Assembly: GCF_000975055.1 (NCBI RefSeq)
Contig: NZ_BBRB01000001.1
Span: 248,001 to 312,000 of the forward strand
Direction: 5' to 3'
DNA: 64,000 nucleotides
DNA from: Demequina sediminicola
Lineage (GTDB): Bacteria > Actinomycetota > Actinomycetes > Actinomycetales > Demequinaceae
This document shows, in pieces, positions 7,173-17,268 of this stretch (positions within the stretch are counted from its first letter, which is position 1; each line of letters opens with the position of its first letter). Under the pieces are notes generated by a model. The model was not told the origin of the DNA, made no database searches, and saw only the letters and a list, made by a program, of their open reading frames with translations. A program made the position numbers and the translations under genes.

Positions 7173-8912
7173 CTATCGACTGCTCTTGGGTGTCTCCGCA
7201 TCGATGTGCAATCCGAAGTCCTTCTCTCCAACTTCCTTCAAGAATGCGTGGCGAGCCTCACGGCGCTCACGCTGCTCGTCAGGATGAGGGACCGGAGCGG
7301 CCATCAGTAGTCGCTTGGTGTACTCCTGTTGCGGGTTACGCAGAACCTGTTCACGGTCGCCCTGCTCAATCACGACACCGTCCTTGAGCACGACGACGCG
7401 ATCGGCAAGGGTATCGACCACTGCGAGATCGTGACTCACGAACAAGCAGCCGAAGTTGTACTCCTCCTGAAGCGCCGTGAACATCTGCAACACAGCGGCC
7501 TGGACAGAGACGTCCAATGCCGAGGTAGGCTCATCAGCCACCAGCAGCTCCGGATCGAGACTCAAGGCACGGGCGATCGACACGCGCTGACGCTGACCAC
7601 CCGAGAGTTCGTGCGGATAGCGGTTCGCTACCGAGCGCGGCAGTTCAACCGCCTCAAGCAACTCGGCCACCTTCTCGCGGCGAGACTTCTTGTCGCCAAC
7701 GTCGTGGACGTCCATCGGCTCAGAGATGCAGTCACCCACGGGTAGGCGTGGATTCAGCGAGCTCGCCGGGTCCTGGAACACCACGCCCACACGCTTACGC
7801 AACGCCTTCAGCGGTGCGCGCTTCATCTTCGTGATGTCCTCACCCAGAATGGCCACCTCACCCGAGGCTGCGGGGATCAGACCCAGCGCTGTACGCGCAA
7901 TCGTGGACTTACCGGAGCCGGATTCGCCCACAAGGCCAACGATCTCGCCTCGAGACACGCTGAGTGACACATGGTCGACTGCACGGAAAGGCTCCTTGCC
8001 CTGGCGGTGGAACTCCACCACCAAGTCAGTGACCTCCAGAGCCTTGGGGCCCTCGGACTCCACCGGCGGAGTCTCGCCTCGCGCGCCCAACCGCGGAACG
8101 GCTGTCAACAAACGCTTGGTGTAGTCATGCTGGGGGTTGACGAGAACCTCGTGAACAGTGCCCTGCTCAACCAAGTCGCCCTTGTACATGACGGCCACAC
8201 GGTCAGCCATGTCCGCAACGACACCCATCGAGTGCGTGATCAGCAGGATTCCCGTGTTGAGTTCATCCTTGAGGGAACGCAGCAGATCAAGAATCTCCGC
8301 CTGAACGGTGACATCGAGGGCCGTGGTCGGCTCATCCGCGATGATGACCGTCGGGTCACAGGAGAGCGCCATCGCGATGACAATGCGCTGGCGCTGACCG
8401 CCTGAGAACTCGTGGGGGTACTGGAAGAGGCGTCGCTCAGGGTCAGGGATGCCCACCATGCGTAGCAACTCGATCGCCCGGGCGTCAGCTTCTTTACCGA
8501 ATGCCTTGCCGTGCAGTTCGAGTGCTTCCACCATCTGGGTCCGCACAGTCAGCACTGGATTCAAGGCCGTCATCGGCTCCTGGAACACCATCGCGACGTC
8601 ATCGCCACGCATCTTGCGCAACGCGGAGCCCGACATCTCATCCACGCGCTTGCCTGCAACGCTGATTTGGCCGTCAATGGACGCGTTGCGTGGCAGGAGT
8701 CCGAGTGCGGACGTTGACGTCACCGACTTACCTGATCCAGATTCACCCACGAGCGCGAGCACCTCGCCGGGCTTCACCTCAAGCGAGATGCCCTTCACGG
8801 CATGGACCCGACCGAACTCGGTGTTGAACTTCACATCAAGGTCGGTGAACGACAGGACCGCTCCGCCGTCAGGCTGCTGTTCGGTCGTGTTGTCAATTGC
8901 GGTCATGATCAA
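7173..8912 (-). CDS. Oligopeptide/dipeptide ABC transporter, fused tandem ATPase
   Basis: Powers import of peptides (or nickel or other OppA-type ligands) through the two permeases encoded upstream. The 579-aa protein holds two complete ABC domains, equivalent to OppD and OppF in one chain. Each has a P-loop GESGSGKS (first near residue 57, second near 339), a signature (FSGGQRQR, LSGGQRQR) and Walker B (ADEPTTALD, ADEPTSALD). Each half also has the OppD/F C-terminal extension with its VPRLG or APVPHP-type tail. The start overlaps the end of the preceding permease gene by 4 bp. Substrate is not fixed by sequence. Confidence 0.93.
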   Translation of the reverse strand: MIMTAIDNTTEQQPDGGAVLSFTDLDVKFNTEFGRVHAVKGISLEVKPGEVLALVGESGSGKSVTSTSALGLLPRNASIDGQISVAGKRVDEMSGSALRKMRGDDVAMVFQEPMTALNPVLTVRTQMVEALELHGKAFGKEADARAIELLRMVGIPDPERRLFQYPHEFSGGQRQRIVIAMALSCDPTVIIADEPTTALDVTVQAEILDLLRSLKDELNTGILLITHSMGVVADMADRVAVMYKGDLVEQGTVHEVLVNPQHDYTKRLLTAVPRLGARGETPPVESEGPKALEVTDLVVEFHRQGKEPFRAVDHVSLSVSRGEIVGLVGESGSGKSTIARTALGLIPAASGEVAILGEDITKMKRAPLKALRKRVGVVFQDPASSLNPRLPVGDCISEPMDVHDVGDKKSRREKVAELLEAVELPRSVANRYPHELSGGQRQRVSIARALSLDPELLVADEPTSALDVSVQAAVLQMFTALQEEYNFGCLFVSHDLAVVDTLADRVVVLKDGVVIEQGDREQVLRNPQQEYTKRLLMAAPVPHPDEQRERREARHAFLKEVGEKDFGLHIDAETPKSSR

Positions 8913-9898
8913 CCGTCCTTACCCTGGCGGGGGTCAAATGCATCACGCAACCCGTCACCAATGAAGTTCACGCTGAGCGCGATCGCGAGAATGAAGAGAC
9001 CGGGGAACCAGAACAACCATGGACGCGACGTGAACGCCGTCTGGTAGTCGCTGATGAGCGAGCCCAGTGAGATGTCCGGAGGCTGGACACCAAAGCCTAG
9101 GAACGACAACGAGGTCTCCAGCAGGATGGCCGATGCGATGGCGAAAGTTGTCGCCACGATGATCACGCCGATGGTGTTGGGGAGGATGTGGCGCAAAATG
9201 ATGCGCCAGTTGCCGGTACCAATGGCCTGGGCCGCAGAAACGAACTCCCGTTCACGCAGCGAAAGCACCTCACCACGGACCAGCCGGGCAAGACCTGTCC
9301 ACGTCACCGCGGCCAGCACCAAGCCCAAGGCCCAGATTCCCGAGCCGCTCGCGATGCTTCCCAGCACCGCAGCAAACACCAGCAGGGGGATGATGATGAA
9401 GAGGTCAGTGACACGCATCAAGAGCGACTCGGCCCAGCCACGGTAGTAGCCGGCCACTGCGCCGATGATGGTGCCGATGATGGTCGATCCAATACCCACG
9501 ATGAAGGCGATCACCAGCGAAATCTGGGTGCCGCGCATCACCAAGGCAAAGTAGTCACGACCTGTCGTGTCCTGGCCAAAGGGGTGCTCGCCCCAGGTCA
9601 GCCATCCCATGGTGGGCCGCCCACCGTCGACGACGGTGCCCGTGGTGGCGAAGTCCTTGTCCCACCAGCCGGGGATCGAGCCAATACCGATCGAGCTAAA
9701 CGCGAGGACAGTGATGAAGATCAACACCGCCAGTCCCGCGAGAGCGCCCTTGTGCCGGAAGAAGCGCCGGCGTACTAGCTGGCCCTGGCTGAATGACTTC
9801 TCAGCGAACTTGACTTCCTCAACCTCGCCACCTGCGTGAGGCAGTGGCTCAGGAGCTCCTTGCATTGCGCTGTCGCGCCGGTCCTCACTCATGAGCAC
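8909..9898 (-). CDS. Oligopeptide ABC transporter permease (OppC/DppC type)
   Basis: A 329-aa inner-membrane permease with six predicted membrane helices. It has the OppC_N segment near the start (RRFFRHKGALAGLAVLIF) and the EAA loop near RAVGTGNWRI-type sequence (here AAQAIGTGNWRIILRHILPN) that contacts the ATPase. It pairs with the 505-aa permease encoded 41 bp upstream. The stop overlaps the ATPase start by 4 bp, so translation is probably coupled. Confidence 0.93.
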   Translation of the reverse strand: MLMSEDRRDSAMQGAPEPLPHAGGEVEEVKFAEKSFSQGQLVRRRFFRHKGALAGLAVLIFITVLAFSSIGIGSIPGWWDKDFATTGTVVDGGRPTMGWLTWGEHPFGQDTTGRDYFALVMRGTQISLVIAFIVGIGSTIIGTIIGAVAGYYRGWAESLLMRVTDLFIIIPLLVFAAVLGSIASGSGIWALGLVLAAVTWTGLARLVRGEVLSLREREFVSAAQAIGTGNWRIILRHILPNTIGVIIVATTFAIASAILLETSLSFLGFGVQPPDISLGSLISDYQTAFTSRPWLFWFPGLFILAIALSVNFIGDGLRDAFDPRQGKDG

Positions 9899-9939
9899 CT
9901 CCGTTCATACGAGCCACGAAGTAGTTGCTTGTCATGTCA

Positions 9940-11457
9940 CTACCTCCTGATCCGCGGGTCGAGGGAAGCGTACGCAAGGTCAGCGATGAGGTTCATCAAG
10001 ACTGCTGCGGTTCCCGTCACCAGGAAGAACGCCATCACCGGGTTGGGGTCGACATGCTCAAGGCCTTCCTTGAACATTGCGCCCATACCCTTCCAGCCGA
10101 ACACCGTCTCCGTGATGACCGCACCGCCAATGAGTGCCGCGAAGTCCAGCGCCACGATGGTCGTGATCGGGATCAATGCGTTGCGGAACGCGTGCTTGAC
10201 GATCACGGTGCGCTCCGACAGGCCCTTGGAGCGGGCGGTGCGCACGTAGTCCTGATTCATGGTCTCGAGCATCGAGGAACGTGTGTAGCGCGAGTAGGTC
10301 GCGACCGAAATCAACGTCAGCAGGATCGACGGCAAGATGAGCTGGGTTCCCCAGTCCAGCGTCGTCTCCCAGAAGTCGCCTTGGAAGTTTGGCGTCGAAG
10401 CACCGATGGTCGAGATGGGACGCGGCTTGAGGTCAAGGAAGCCGGCCCACGCGAACACCAGGTGATCCAGGAAGGTCATGCCCGCCATGAAGATGGCCGT
10501 GACAACCGACAAGCCCATCGCTTGTCCACGCGAGTAGCCGCCCCAGAAGTAGCCCACTGCGAGCCCCACGAGGATCGCGGACACCAGCAGGCCAATGAGA
10601 ATCCACCAGTTGGGTTCAGCCAGAACCGGCTGGAGCGCGAAGTACAGCACCGCACCCACGCCCACGGTCGTCAGCGTCGAGTACAGCACTCGCTTGTTGC
10701 CGAGGCCAGTGATCAGTGCGGTGAGACCCACGGCGAACGCCGCGGACACCAAGACAACAATGACCGGTCCGAGCGCGGGGCTCCGCCACCAGCCGACGTA
10801 CGTGAAGTACAGCAAGGCGGCGATCACGAAGATGGCGGTGGCGCCTCCAGTGAAGAGCCGACGTTTGATGTGCCCACCCATGATGCCCTGCAGTATGAAC
10901 CCGAGTATCACTCCGGTCACGATCGCTTGCAGGACAGATATCTGTGGGTCGGCTATCCAGTCATTGAACCGGATCGCGCCGTACTCCTTGAGGAGCACCG
11001 CTGCCCAGAACACTGGCAGCGAGAAGAAGAGGAACGTCAGGAACGTCACGACATAGTCAAAGCCGGAGTACTGACGAATCGCGGTAATGATACCGACGAG
11101 GACACCGATGATGATTGCGGCGAACGTGGCAATGGTCACCAGGCGCAACGTTGCGCTTGCCGACTGCTGCAGAAGTGACAGTACGTCCGTGCCGGAACGG
11201 TCGGTTCCAAGGTCACACGCGCCGTAGAAACAACCGGCGACACCTGTGAGCCAGCCCCAGTAGCGTTCGTACCAGGGAAGCTCAAGTCCCATGGTGTCGA
11301 TGCGCCCCTGGATCAGGACGTCGCGGTTATTCGCGGTGGACTGGCGAAGGTCCTCGAGCGGGTCGCCCGAGTTGATCACCATGACATACAACAGGAGTGA
11401 ACCGACGAGAAGAACTCCGAAGGAGATCGCCAGCCGCCTGAGGATATAGCGGGTCAT
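9940..11457 (-). CDS. Oligopeptide ABC transporter permease (OppB/DppB type), enlarged
   Basis: The 505-aa partner of the 329-aa permease. OppB-type features are the N-terminal MTRYILRRLAISFGVLLVGS helix and the EAA loop TARSKGLSERTVIVKHAFRNALIP, about 90 residues from the C-terminus. At 505 aa it is about 180 residues longer than enteric OppB (around 306). The extra part (about residues 150-330) is a run of additional hydrophobic segments, a form I know from other actinobacterial homologues. The start follows the preceding hairpin by 80 bp. Confidence 0.92.
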   Translation of the reverse strand: MTRYILRRLAISFGVLLVGSLLLYVMVINSGDPLEDLRQSTANNRDVLIQGRIDTMGLELPWYERYWGWLTGVAGCFYGACDLGTDRSGTDVLSLLQQSASATLRLVTIATFAAIIIGVLVGIITAIRQYSGFDYVVTFLTFLFFSLPVFWAAVLLKEYGAIRFNDWIADPQISVLQAIVTGVILGFILQGIMGGHIKRRLFTGGATAIFVIAALLYFTYVGWWRSPALGPVIVVLVSAAFAVGLTALITGLGNKRVLYSTLTTVGVGAVLYFALQPVLAEPNWWILIGLLVSAILVGLAVGYFWGGYSRGQAMGLSVVTAIFMAGMTFLDHLVFAWAGFLDLKPRPISTIGASTPNFQGDFWETTLDWGTQLILPSILLTLISVATYSRYTRSSMLETMNQDYVRTARSKGLSERTVIVKHAFRNALIPITTIVALDFAALIGGAVITETVFGWKGMGAMFKEGLEHVDPNPVMAFFLVTGTAAVLMNLIADLAYASLDPRIRR

Positions 11458-11537
11458 AAAGAGACTTCCTCTTGAACAGTGAACTGAATGCGCACTTTAC
11501 CGCCATTGGTCATAGTGCGAATACAGCCCACATGAAA

Positions 11538-11574
11538 CCGGTGGGGGTGGGGCGATGTGCCCCACCCCCACCGG
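11538..11574. terminator. Strong intra-operon hairpin between binding-protein and permease genes
   Basis: A perfect 15-bp stem: CCGGTGGGGGTGGGG (11538-11552) pairs with 11560-11574 around a 7-nt loop. It lies 26 bp after the stop of the solute-binding protein gene and 80 bp before the permease start. In such operons a hairpin here usually ends or protects part of the transcripts, so that binding protein is made in excess over membrane components. Confidence 0.7.
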
Positions 11575-11599
11575 CGAGTGCTGTGCTAGAAGGTTAAGC

Positions 11600-13342
11600 C
11601 TAGCGGACCCACTCTTCAGCGTTCCAGACGATCGCGGACTGCGACGGGTTCGGGATCACGTTCTGGATCGACGAGTCCCAAGCTGCGACACCGGGGTGTG
11701 CGAACAGCGGGATACCGTGCAACGAGTCCCACAGCTCCTTTTCGATCACGATGGTCTCTTCAAGCTGAGCATCGGAATCGAGGGTGCTCGTCAGAGCGTC
11801 CCAAGCAGTGTCGACAGTCTCGTTCGAGTACAGGGTGTAGTTCTGCGGACGCTCGGTCGCGTAGATGTTCTGACCCGAAGTGATCTGGCCGGAACCGGAC
11901 CAGGCGAACATTGCGACGTCGAAGTCACCAGCACCAAGGTCGTTCGAGAAGAACTCGGCCGAACCGTTGTCGACGATCTCGAAGCCAGCCTGGTCACAGG
12001 AGTCCTTGATCAGGGCAGCCACGTCGGTACGACGGGGGTTCGGGGTGTTGTAGCCAAGGCGAACCTGGACCGGGGTCTCAACGCCGGCTTCGGCAATCTT
12101 GGCTGCAGCGCCTTCGATGTCGACCTCGTCGTAACGGCCGTCGTACGAACCAGCAACGATGTCCTCGTAGCCTTCCTGGAAGGGAAGACGCTCGCGAGCG
12201 TTCATGACCTCAGCCTCAGGAGCAACCGGAGCGATCAGGTTGTCAACGATGAGCTGACGGGGAACACACATGGCGAAGGCTTCACGCAGCTCCAGGCTGT
12301 CAGCGAATGCTGCGCCCTCACCGAAGTTGAAGTCGAGGTGCTCCCACACGAGGGTGTCGAAGGTTCCCACGGTGACGGTGTCGCCAATGGCCTCAAGCTG
12401 GTCGAGGGTGTCAACCGTGGCCTGGGGCTCAATCACGTTGAGGTCACCGTTCTGCAGTGCCTGCACGTGCGTGTCGGCAGCAGCGAAACGGAAGGTGAGG
12501 TTACCGGTGGCAGGTGCATCGCCCCAGTAGTTCTCGTTGGGAACGAGAGTCAGCGACTGGCCAGCTTCCCACGAACCGTAGGTGTAGGGGCCCGAGGACA
12601 GCGCAATTGCGGGGTCGGGGAGTTCACCTGCGGTGGGCGAAAGCCATCCGGTGTTCCAGAACTCAGCAACGGGAGCCAAGGTGTCGGTGTCGCCGGCCTG
12701 GATAGCGGTCACCATCTCTTCGAGCGTGATGCCGCCCTGCTCCGCTGCGATGTGAGCGGGGAAGTCGACGACAGTCGTCAGAAGGTAGTCCGGGTACGGG
12801 TTGGCGTACTCGATGGTGAAGGTCTTTCCACCGGGCTCGCCCTGCGGGCCATCGACGACGCGCTCGCCGTAGTCCACACCACTGACGTGGTTGAACATCG
12901 GTGCGTCGTCAACGGTGAGTGACTGTGCAGCCCACGTGAGGAGGACGTCCTCGTACTTGATGGGCTCGCCGTCGGACCAGACAGCGTCTTCGTTGATGGT
13001 GTACTCGACGACCATGGGGTCTTCCGAGATGAGCTCAACGTTTCCAAAGTCCTCATTGACCTGGATGGCGGAGTTCTCATCGAAGTACGTAAACGTCTGA
13101 CGCACGCGCTCGTTGATCACCGAGTTGTACGTCGAGTAAGTGTCGGGGGTGAGGTCGTTGTAACCATCCCACTGGTCTTCACCAACTGACACAAAGATGG
13201 TGTCGTCGTTGGAACCAGTTGCGCTGTCCGCCGTGGGGGTTTCGGAGGTTTCCTCTTCACCACTGTCCGACGTGCAGGCGGCCAGTGTGAGCGTCGCGGC
13301 GGCAAACAACGCCACCGTCTTTCCCATCGTGCCGATCTTCAT
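11600..13342 (-). CDS. Oligopeptide-binding lipoprotein of ABC transporter (SBP family 5)
   Basis: An extracellular, membrane-tethered substrate-binding protein that delivers ligand to the downstream permeases. The N-terminus MKIGTMGKTVALFAAATLTL is a lipoprotein signal with lipobox LAAC and the lipidated Cys at residue 23. An acidic Ser/Thr-rich linker and then an SBP_bac_5 fold of about 540 residues follow, including the DVLLTWAAQS and YGSWEAGQSLTLVPNENYWG segments. ATG 13342 is preferred because GAGAGGA lies just upstream; the open frame extends to 13477 but that part lacks signal-peptide character. First gene of the transporter operon. Confidence 0.93.
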   Translation of the reverse strand: MKIGTMGKTVALFAAATLTLAACTSDSGEEETSETPTADSATGSNDDTIFVSVGEDQWDGYNDLTPDTYSTYNSVINERVRQTFTYFDENSAIQVNEDFGNVELISEDPMVVEYTINEDAVWSDGEPIKYEDVLLTWAAQSLTVDDAPMFNHVSGVDYGERVVDGPQGEPGGKTFTIEYANPYPDYLLTTVVDFPAHIAAEQGGITLEEMVTAIQAGDTDTLAPVAEFWNTGWLSPTAGELPDPAIALSSGPYTYGSWEAGQSLTLVPNENYWGDAPATGNLTFRFAAADTHVQALQNGDLNVIEPQATVDTLDQLEAIGDTVTVGTFDTLVWEHLDFNFGEGAAFADSLELREAFAMCVPRQLIVDNLIAPVAPEAEVMNARERLPFQEGYEDIVAGSYDGRYDEVDIEGAAAKIAEAGVETPVQVRLGYNTPNPRRTDVAALIKDSCDQAGFEIVDNGSAEFFSNDLGAGDFDVAMFAWSGSGQITSGQNIYATERPQNYTLYSNETVDTAWDALTSTLDSDAQLEETIVIEKELWDSLHGIPLFAHPGVAAWDSSIQNVIPNPSQSAIVWNAEEWVR

Positions 13343-13443
13343 ACCTATTCCTCTCGCAGCACGCATCATCGATGCCTCACGGGTAGGGGACGACATCAAT
13401 GTGCGTGTAGGGCAATCGGGGAGTTTCCCCGCTTGTAGTGACA

Positions 13444-13471
13444 AGAGTAGGAAATATGGCCGAATGGTCAA
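13444..13471 (-). promoter_or_regulatory. Candidate promoter of the oligopeptide transporter operon
   Basis: On the minus strand a -35 box TTGACC (13466-13471) and a -10 box TACTCT (13444-13449) are separated by 16 bp, about 100 bp before the binding-protein start. The region is locally AT-richer than its surroundings. The -35 box overlaps one arm of an inverted repeat. Confidence 0.5.
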
Positions 13472-13534
13472 CGCCAAGTTCAGGGCTTGACCATGGATTG
13501 TTCCTTAATTGTGACATTTTGACCGTGCGGTCAA
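13465..13534. promoter_or_regulatory. Candidate operators: repeated TTGACC/GGTCAA arms between opp and rmuC
   Basis: Two inverted-repeat pairs share the same arm. TGGTCAA (13465-13471) faces TTGACCA (13487-13493), and TTGACCG-TG-CGGTCAA (13519-13534) is a perfect 16-bp palindrome. The first pair overlaps the candidate -35 box of the transporter operon. Repetition of one arm suggests binding by a dimeric regulator; no regulator gene lies next to it. Confidence 0.5.
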
Positions 13535-13644
13535 CATACCTGGATTCGCTCCAAATGCCCTGGTCTCCGTTGGTGCCAGGCACATATCGGGCACGATGTC
13601 TGGGACTTACGTCCGATGTCAGTCCCGCGTGCGACAGTGTCCTC

Positions 13645-15003
13645 ATGGCTGAAACTCTTCTTGTCGTGCTCGCTCTCGCCGCTGGTCTTGCCGTCGGGTA
13701 CGCGCTCTCCGCACGCCGGGCATCGGCCCTCCGCAGTGACACCGCGGTGGCCCAGGCGCGTGCTCAGCACCTCGAACAACAGATGGCGGCCGATGCCTAT
13801 GCGGCCCGGGAGCGCGAGGCACACTTGGTTGCGGAGCACGAGCGCTACGTCGCCCAGGTGCGTGGAGACCAGGAGCTACTGCGGCGCGAGTTCGAAGCAC
13901 TGTCCGCAAAGACCCTGCGGGCCTCACAAGAGTCGCTGCTTGAAGTGGCACAGGAGCGCCTCACCAGGGAGCGCGAAGTCAGTGATGCTGCACTCGCTCG
14001 CCGCGAAGAGTCCGTGAAGAACATGGTCGAGCCTCTAGCCAAAGCGCTCGAACAGATGCAACGCCAGTCGAGCGAGGCCGACAAAGCGCGATCCTCCGGC
14101 CAGGCGCAACTCTCAGAACAGGTCCGGCAGATGCTCGAGGCCTCCGCGAAACTCGACCAACGCACGTCCGAATTCGTCAATACTCTGCGACGCTCAGACG
14201 TGCGCGGCAATTGGGGTGAAGTCCAATTGCGTCGCGTTGTCGAACTTGCCGGGATGGTCCCCTACGTCGACTTCGTCGAGCAAGAGTCGGTGCGCGACAC
14301 CGACGGCACAGTGATGCGTCCTGACATGACCGTCAAACTTGCAGGCGGCCGCACGATCGTCGTGGATTCCAAGGTTGCACTCGCAGCGCTCCTCGAGGCG
14401 TTCGAGACCGACGATGAAAATGTCCGTGCAGAACGGCTCCAAGCCCACGCACGTCACGTCAAGCGCCACGTCGACGACCTCGCGGCGAAGCGCTATTGGG
14501 ATCAGTTCGACTCCGCCCCGGAGTTCGTCGTCATGTTTGTACCCTCGGAGGCGTTCTATCAGGCCGCGCTCGAGCAAGACCCGCACCTCCAGGAGTATGC
14601 GTACGGCAAGCGGGTCTTCATCACCAGCCCCACAACCCTGGTCGCGATGCTCCGCACCGTGGCCCATGCGTGGAAAGAGGATGCACTCGCCAAGAATGCA
14701 CAGGATGTCCTCGCCACCGGGCGGGAGCTCCACAGCCGACTTTCCACTATGGGTGATCATCTGGCCAAGGTCGGACGCTCAATTGAAGCCGCAGGCAAGG
14801 CCTACAACAACACTGTCGCATCGCTAGAGTCTCGCGTCCTCGTCACGGCACGGCAGTTCGGACAGATGCAACACATCGATTCCGAACTCAGCAGTCCAGC
14901 ACAGGTCACCACCGAAGTACGGTCCCTGGCCGCCCCGGAAATCGCGGAGAGCCATGGGCCGCTCCACGGAGACGAAGCGCGCGAGGCAGAGGAAGGTCGC
15001 TAA
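13645..15003 (+). CDS. rmuC: DNA recombination protein RmuC
   Basis: RmuC-family proteins limit DNA inversions and are thought to act as nuclease-like factors at the membrane. The 452-aa product has an N-terminal membrane helix (about residues 2-20) and a long charged coiled coil to about residue 190. The conserved RmuC core follows, with GNWGEVQL, the [14 protein letters not shown] segment, [13 protein letters not shown], and [18 protein letters not shown] 13645 puts the membrane helix at the very N-terminus, as in the family; the frame is open back to 13438. No strong ribosome-binding site is seen. The stop overlaps the convergent ispH stop by 4 bp. Confidence 0.92.
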   Translation: MAETLLVVLALAAGLAVGYALSARRASALRSDTAVAQARAQHLEQQMAADAYAAREREAHLVAEHERYVAQVRGDQELLRREFEALSAKTLRASQESLLEVAQERLTREREVSDAALARREESVKNMVEPLAKALEQMQRQSSEADKARSSGQAQLSEQVRQMLEASAKLDQRTSEFVNTLRRSDVRGNWGEVQLRRVVELAGMVPYVDFVEQESVRDTDGTVMRPDMTVKLAGGRTIVVDSKVALAALLEAFETDDENVRAERLQAHARHVKRHVDDLAAKRYWDQFDSAPEFVVMFVPSEAFYQAALEQDPHLQEYAYGKRVFITSPTTLVAMLRTVAHAWKEDALAKNAQDVLATGRELHSRLSTMGDHLAKVGRSIEAAGKAYNNTVASLESRVLVTARQFGQMQHIDSELSSPAQVTTEVRSLAAPEIAESHGPLHGDEAREAEEGR

Positions 15004-15977
15004 GCCTTCATCGCTTGGTCAGCAGCCTTGAGATCGGCACGGATCTCGCGGGGCAACGAGAACATCAAGTCCTCGGTGGCGGTCTTCACCTCGTCAACGT
15101 CGGCATAACCCAATCCCGCAAGTCGCTCAAGAAGGTCGCGGACCAGGATCTCAGGCACCGAAGCACCGGAACTCACGCCCACCGTTGTCACACCCTCGAG
15201 CCACGACTCGTCCATCTCCGAAGCGCGGTCAATGCGGTAAGACGCATCAGCACCCGCCTGCAAAGCGACTTCGACAAGGCGCACCGAGTTCGACGAGTTC
15301 GCCGAACCGACAATGATGACCAGTTCACACTCCGGGGACAACTTCTTCACAGCCACCTGACGGTTCTGCGTCGCGTAGCAAATGTCATCGCTAGGCGGGT
15401 CCTGAAGGTTGGGGAAGCGAGTCCGGAGGCGGCGCACCGTCTCCATCGTCTCGTCGACTGAAAGAGTGGTCTGCGACAGCCACACAACGTTGTCGGGGTC
15501 AGGAACCTCGACGAGGTCAGCCTCTTCAGGCGAGTTCACCACGATGGTGTGCTCAGGAGCCTCACCGGCAGTTCCCTCAACTTCTTCGTGCCCGTCGTGG
15601 CCGATCAGCAAAATGGTCTGCTCGTCGCGAGCGAATCGCACTGCCTCTTTGTGGACCTTCGTCACCAGCGGACAGGTCGCATCAATGGTCAACAGGTTGC
15701 GCTGCTCTGCGCTGTCACGCACAGCTGGAGAAACCCCGTGTGCAGAGAACACGACGCGAGCGCCCTCGGGCACCTCATCGGTCTCATTCACAAAAATGGC
15801 GCCGCGTTCCGACAGAGTCTCCACCACATACTTGTTGTGGACGATCTCCTTACGGACATAAATCGGCGCCCCATGAAGTTCAAGCGCCTTCTCGACAGCA
15901 ATCACGGCACGGTCGACACCGGCGCAATAGCCACGAGGGGCAGCAAGGAGGACACGCTTGGCAGAAGTCTCGGGCAT
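15000..15977 (-). CDS. ispH: 4-hydroxy-3-methylbut-2-enyl diphosphate reductase IspH
   Basis: Last enzyme of the MEP pathway; reduces HMBPP to IPP and DMAPP with a [4Fe-4S] cluster. In the 325-aa product the three cluster cysteines sit in [24 protein letters not shown] and [21 protein letters not shown]-type substrate-binding sequence (here [17 protein letters not shown]) follows. ATG 15977 ([18 protein letters not shown]) gives normal length; an ATG three codons upstream is possible, and the frame is open to 16115. It diverges from xseA with a gap of about 30 bp, so the two promoters must be compact or leaderless. Confidence 0.97.
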   Translation of the reverse strand: MPETSAKRVLLAAPRGYCAGVDRAVIAVEKALELHGAPIYVRKEIVHNKYVVETLSERGAIFVNETDEVPEGARVVFSAHGVSPAVRDSAEQRNLLTIDATCPLVTKVHKEAVRFARDEQTILLIGHDGHEEVEGTAGEAPEHTIVVNSPEEADLVEVPDPDNVVWLSQTTLSVDETMETVRRLRTRFPNLQDPPSDDICYATQNRQVAVKKLSPECELVIIVGSANSSNSVRLVEVALQAGADASYRIDRASEMDESWLEGVTTVGVSSGASVPEILVRDLLERLAGLGYADVDEVKTATEDLMFSLPREIRADLKAADQAMKA

Positions 15978-16008
15978 GTGTCCCATCCTACGTGGCACGC
16001 TAGGACTC

Positions 16009-17268
16009 GTGACCGACCCCACGGATGCCTCGACCTCCCACAGGGCGACCCTGCCCGCAACAGCGGCAGAGACATCGCCAGAACGCCCGTGGCCAGTCCG
16101 ACACCTCTCGCCCAAGATCCGTGATTACGTGGCCCGACTGCCCGAGGTCTGGATTGAGGGTCAGGTCCTCAACGCGAAGCGCTGGAAGCACATGGTGTTC
16201 CTCACGCTGCGCGATACCGACGAACAGATGTCGCTCAAGGTCACGGTTCCCGCCAGCCAGGTCGATGCGCTTGGCATGCCGTTCGAGGACGGCGCCCGCG
16301 TGGTGGTTCACGCCAAGCCATCCTGGTGGGTCAAGAACGGCGATCTGCAGATGGCCGGCGACGCCGTCAGAGCCGTCGGCCTAGGCGACCTGCTCGCGCG
16401 CATCGAAATGCTGAAGGAGGCCCTCGCTGCAGAAGGCCTGTTCGACCCCGAGCGCAAGCGCCCCCTCCCCCTCGTTCCCCGGCGCGTCGGACTCGTGTGC
16501 GCCAATCAGGGAGATGCCGAGCACGATGTGATTGAGAACGCCCAGCGCCGCTGGCCGGCCGTGCAATTCACAGTGCGGCGTGTCACCGTCCAAGGTGCGC
16601 GCTGTGTGCCTGAGACCACGGCCGCTATCGCAGCCCTGGATCAAGACCCCGACATCGATGTGATTGTCGTGGCCCGCGGCGGCGGGTCGTTCGAGGACCT
16701 ACTGCCTTTCTCAGACGAAGCGCTCGTGCGCGCAGCAGGTCGCTGTGAAACACCTCTGGTGAGTGCGATCGGCCACGAAAAGGACGCGCCACTGCTCGAC
16801 TTGGTTGCTGACTACCGGGCCTCCACTCCCACGGACGCTGGCAAGCGCATCGTCCCAGACGCGGAAGTAGAACGCGCCATCGTGTCCCAAGCCGTGACCG
16901 ATGCCATGGCGGCCCTACGTGCACGCATTCATCGCGAGCGCGAGGGACTCGCACAGTTTCGTTCCAGGCCCGTGCTGACACACCCGCAGCGCATGCTGGA
17001 TCCGTACAAGGAGCAGCTCGCTCAGGCTCGGGAATCGTCGCGGCGCGCGCTCGTGACCTCCCTCGATCAATCACAAGCTGTCATTCGCGAGTGGGGAGCA
17101 TCGCTACGTGCACTCAGCCCACAAAGCACTCTCGACCGCGGCTACTCAATCGTCAGGGACTCCTCAGGCGCAGTGGTGACTGACGCATCGGCCCTTTCCT
17201 CCGACGCGTCACTGCACATCCGGTTCGCCGACGGTAGCGCCGATGCCACCGTCACCGAAGTCCATTAG
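16009..17268 (+). CDS. xseA: Exodeoxyribonuclease VII large subunit XseA
   Basis: With XseB forms ExoVII, which degrades single-stranded DNA in both directions. The 419-aa product has the N-terminal OB-fold ([23 protein letters not shown]), and the catalytic domain has [20 protein letters not shown] and [24 protein letters not shown] helical C-terminal part and a final LDRGYSIV block follow. GTG 16009 is chosen because AGGA lies just upstream and gives a normal length. The stop overlaps a convergent small gene by 4 bp, which separates xseA from xseB by about 500 bp. Confidence 0.96.
   Translation: MTDPTDASTSHRATLPATAAETSPERPWPVRHLSPKIRDYVARLPEVWIEGQVLNAKRWKHMVFLTLRDTDEQMSLKVTVPASQVDALGMPFEDGARVVVHAKPSWWVKNGDLQMAGDAVRAVGLGDLLARIEMLKEALAAEGLFDPERKRPLPLVPRRVGLVCANQGDAEHDVIENAQRRWPAVQFTVRRVTVQGARCVPETTAAIAALDQDPDIDVIVVARGGGSFEDLLPFSDEALVRAAGRCETPLVSAIGHEKDAPLLDLVADYRASTPTDAGKRIVPDAEVERAIVSQAVTDAMAALRARIHREREGLAQFRSRPVLTHPQRMLDPYKEQLAQARESSRRALVTSLDQSQAVIREWGASLRALSPQSTLDRGYSIVRDSSGAVVTDASALSSDASLHIRFADGSADATVTEVH

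Noticed and set aside
9925-12922. Two long plus-strand frames of 417 and 455 codons (9925-11178 and 11555-12922)
   Set aside because: Both are antisense to the permease and binding-protein genes, with no recognisable domains or ribosome-binding sites.
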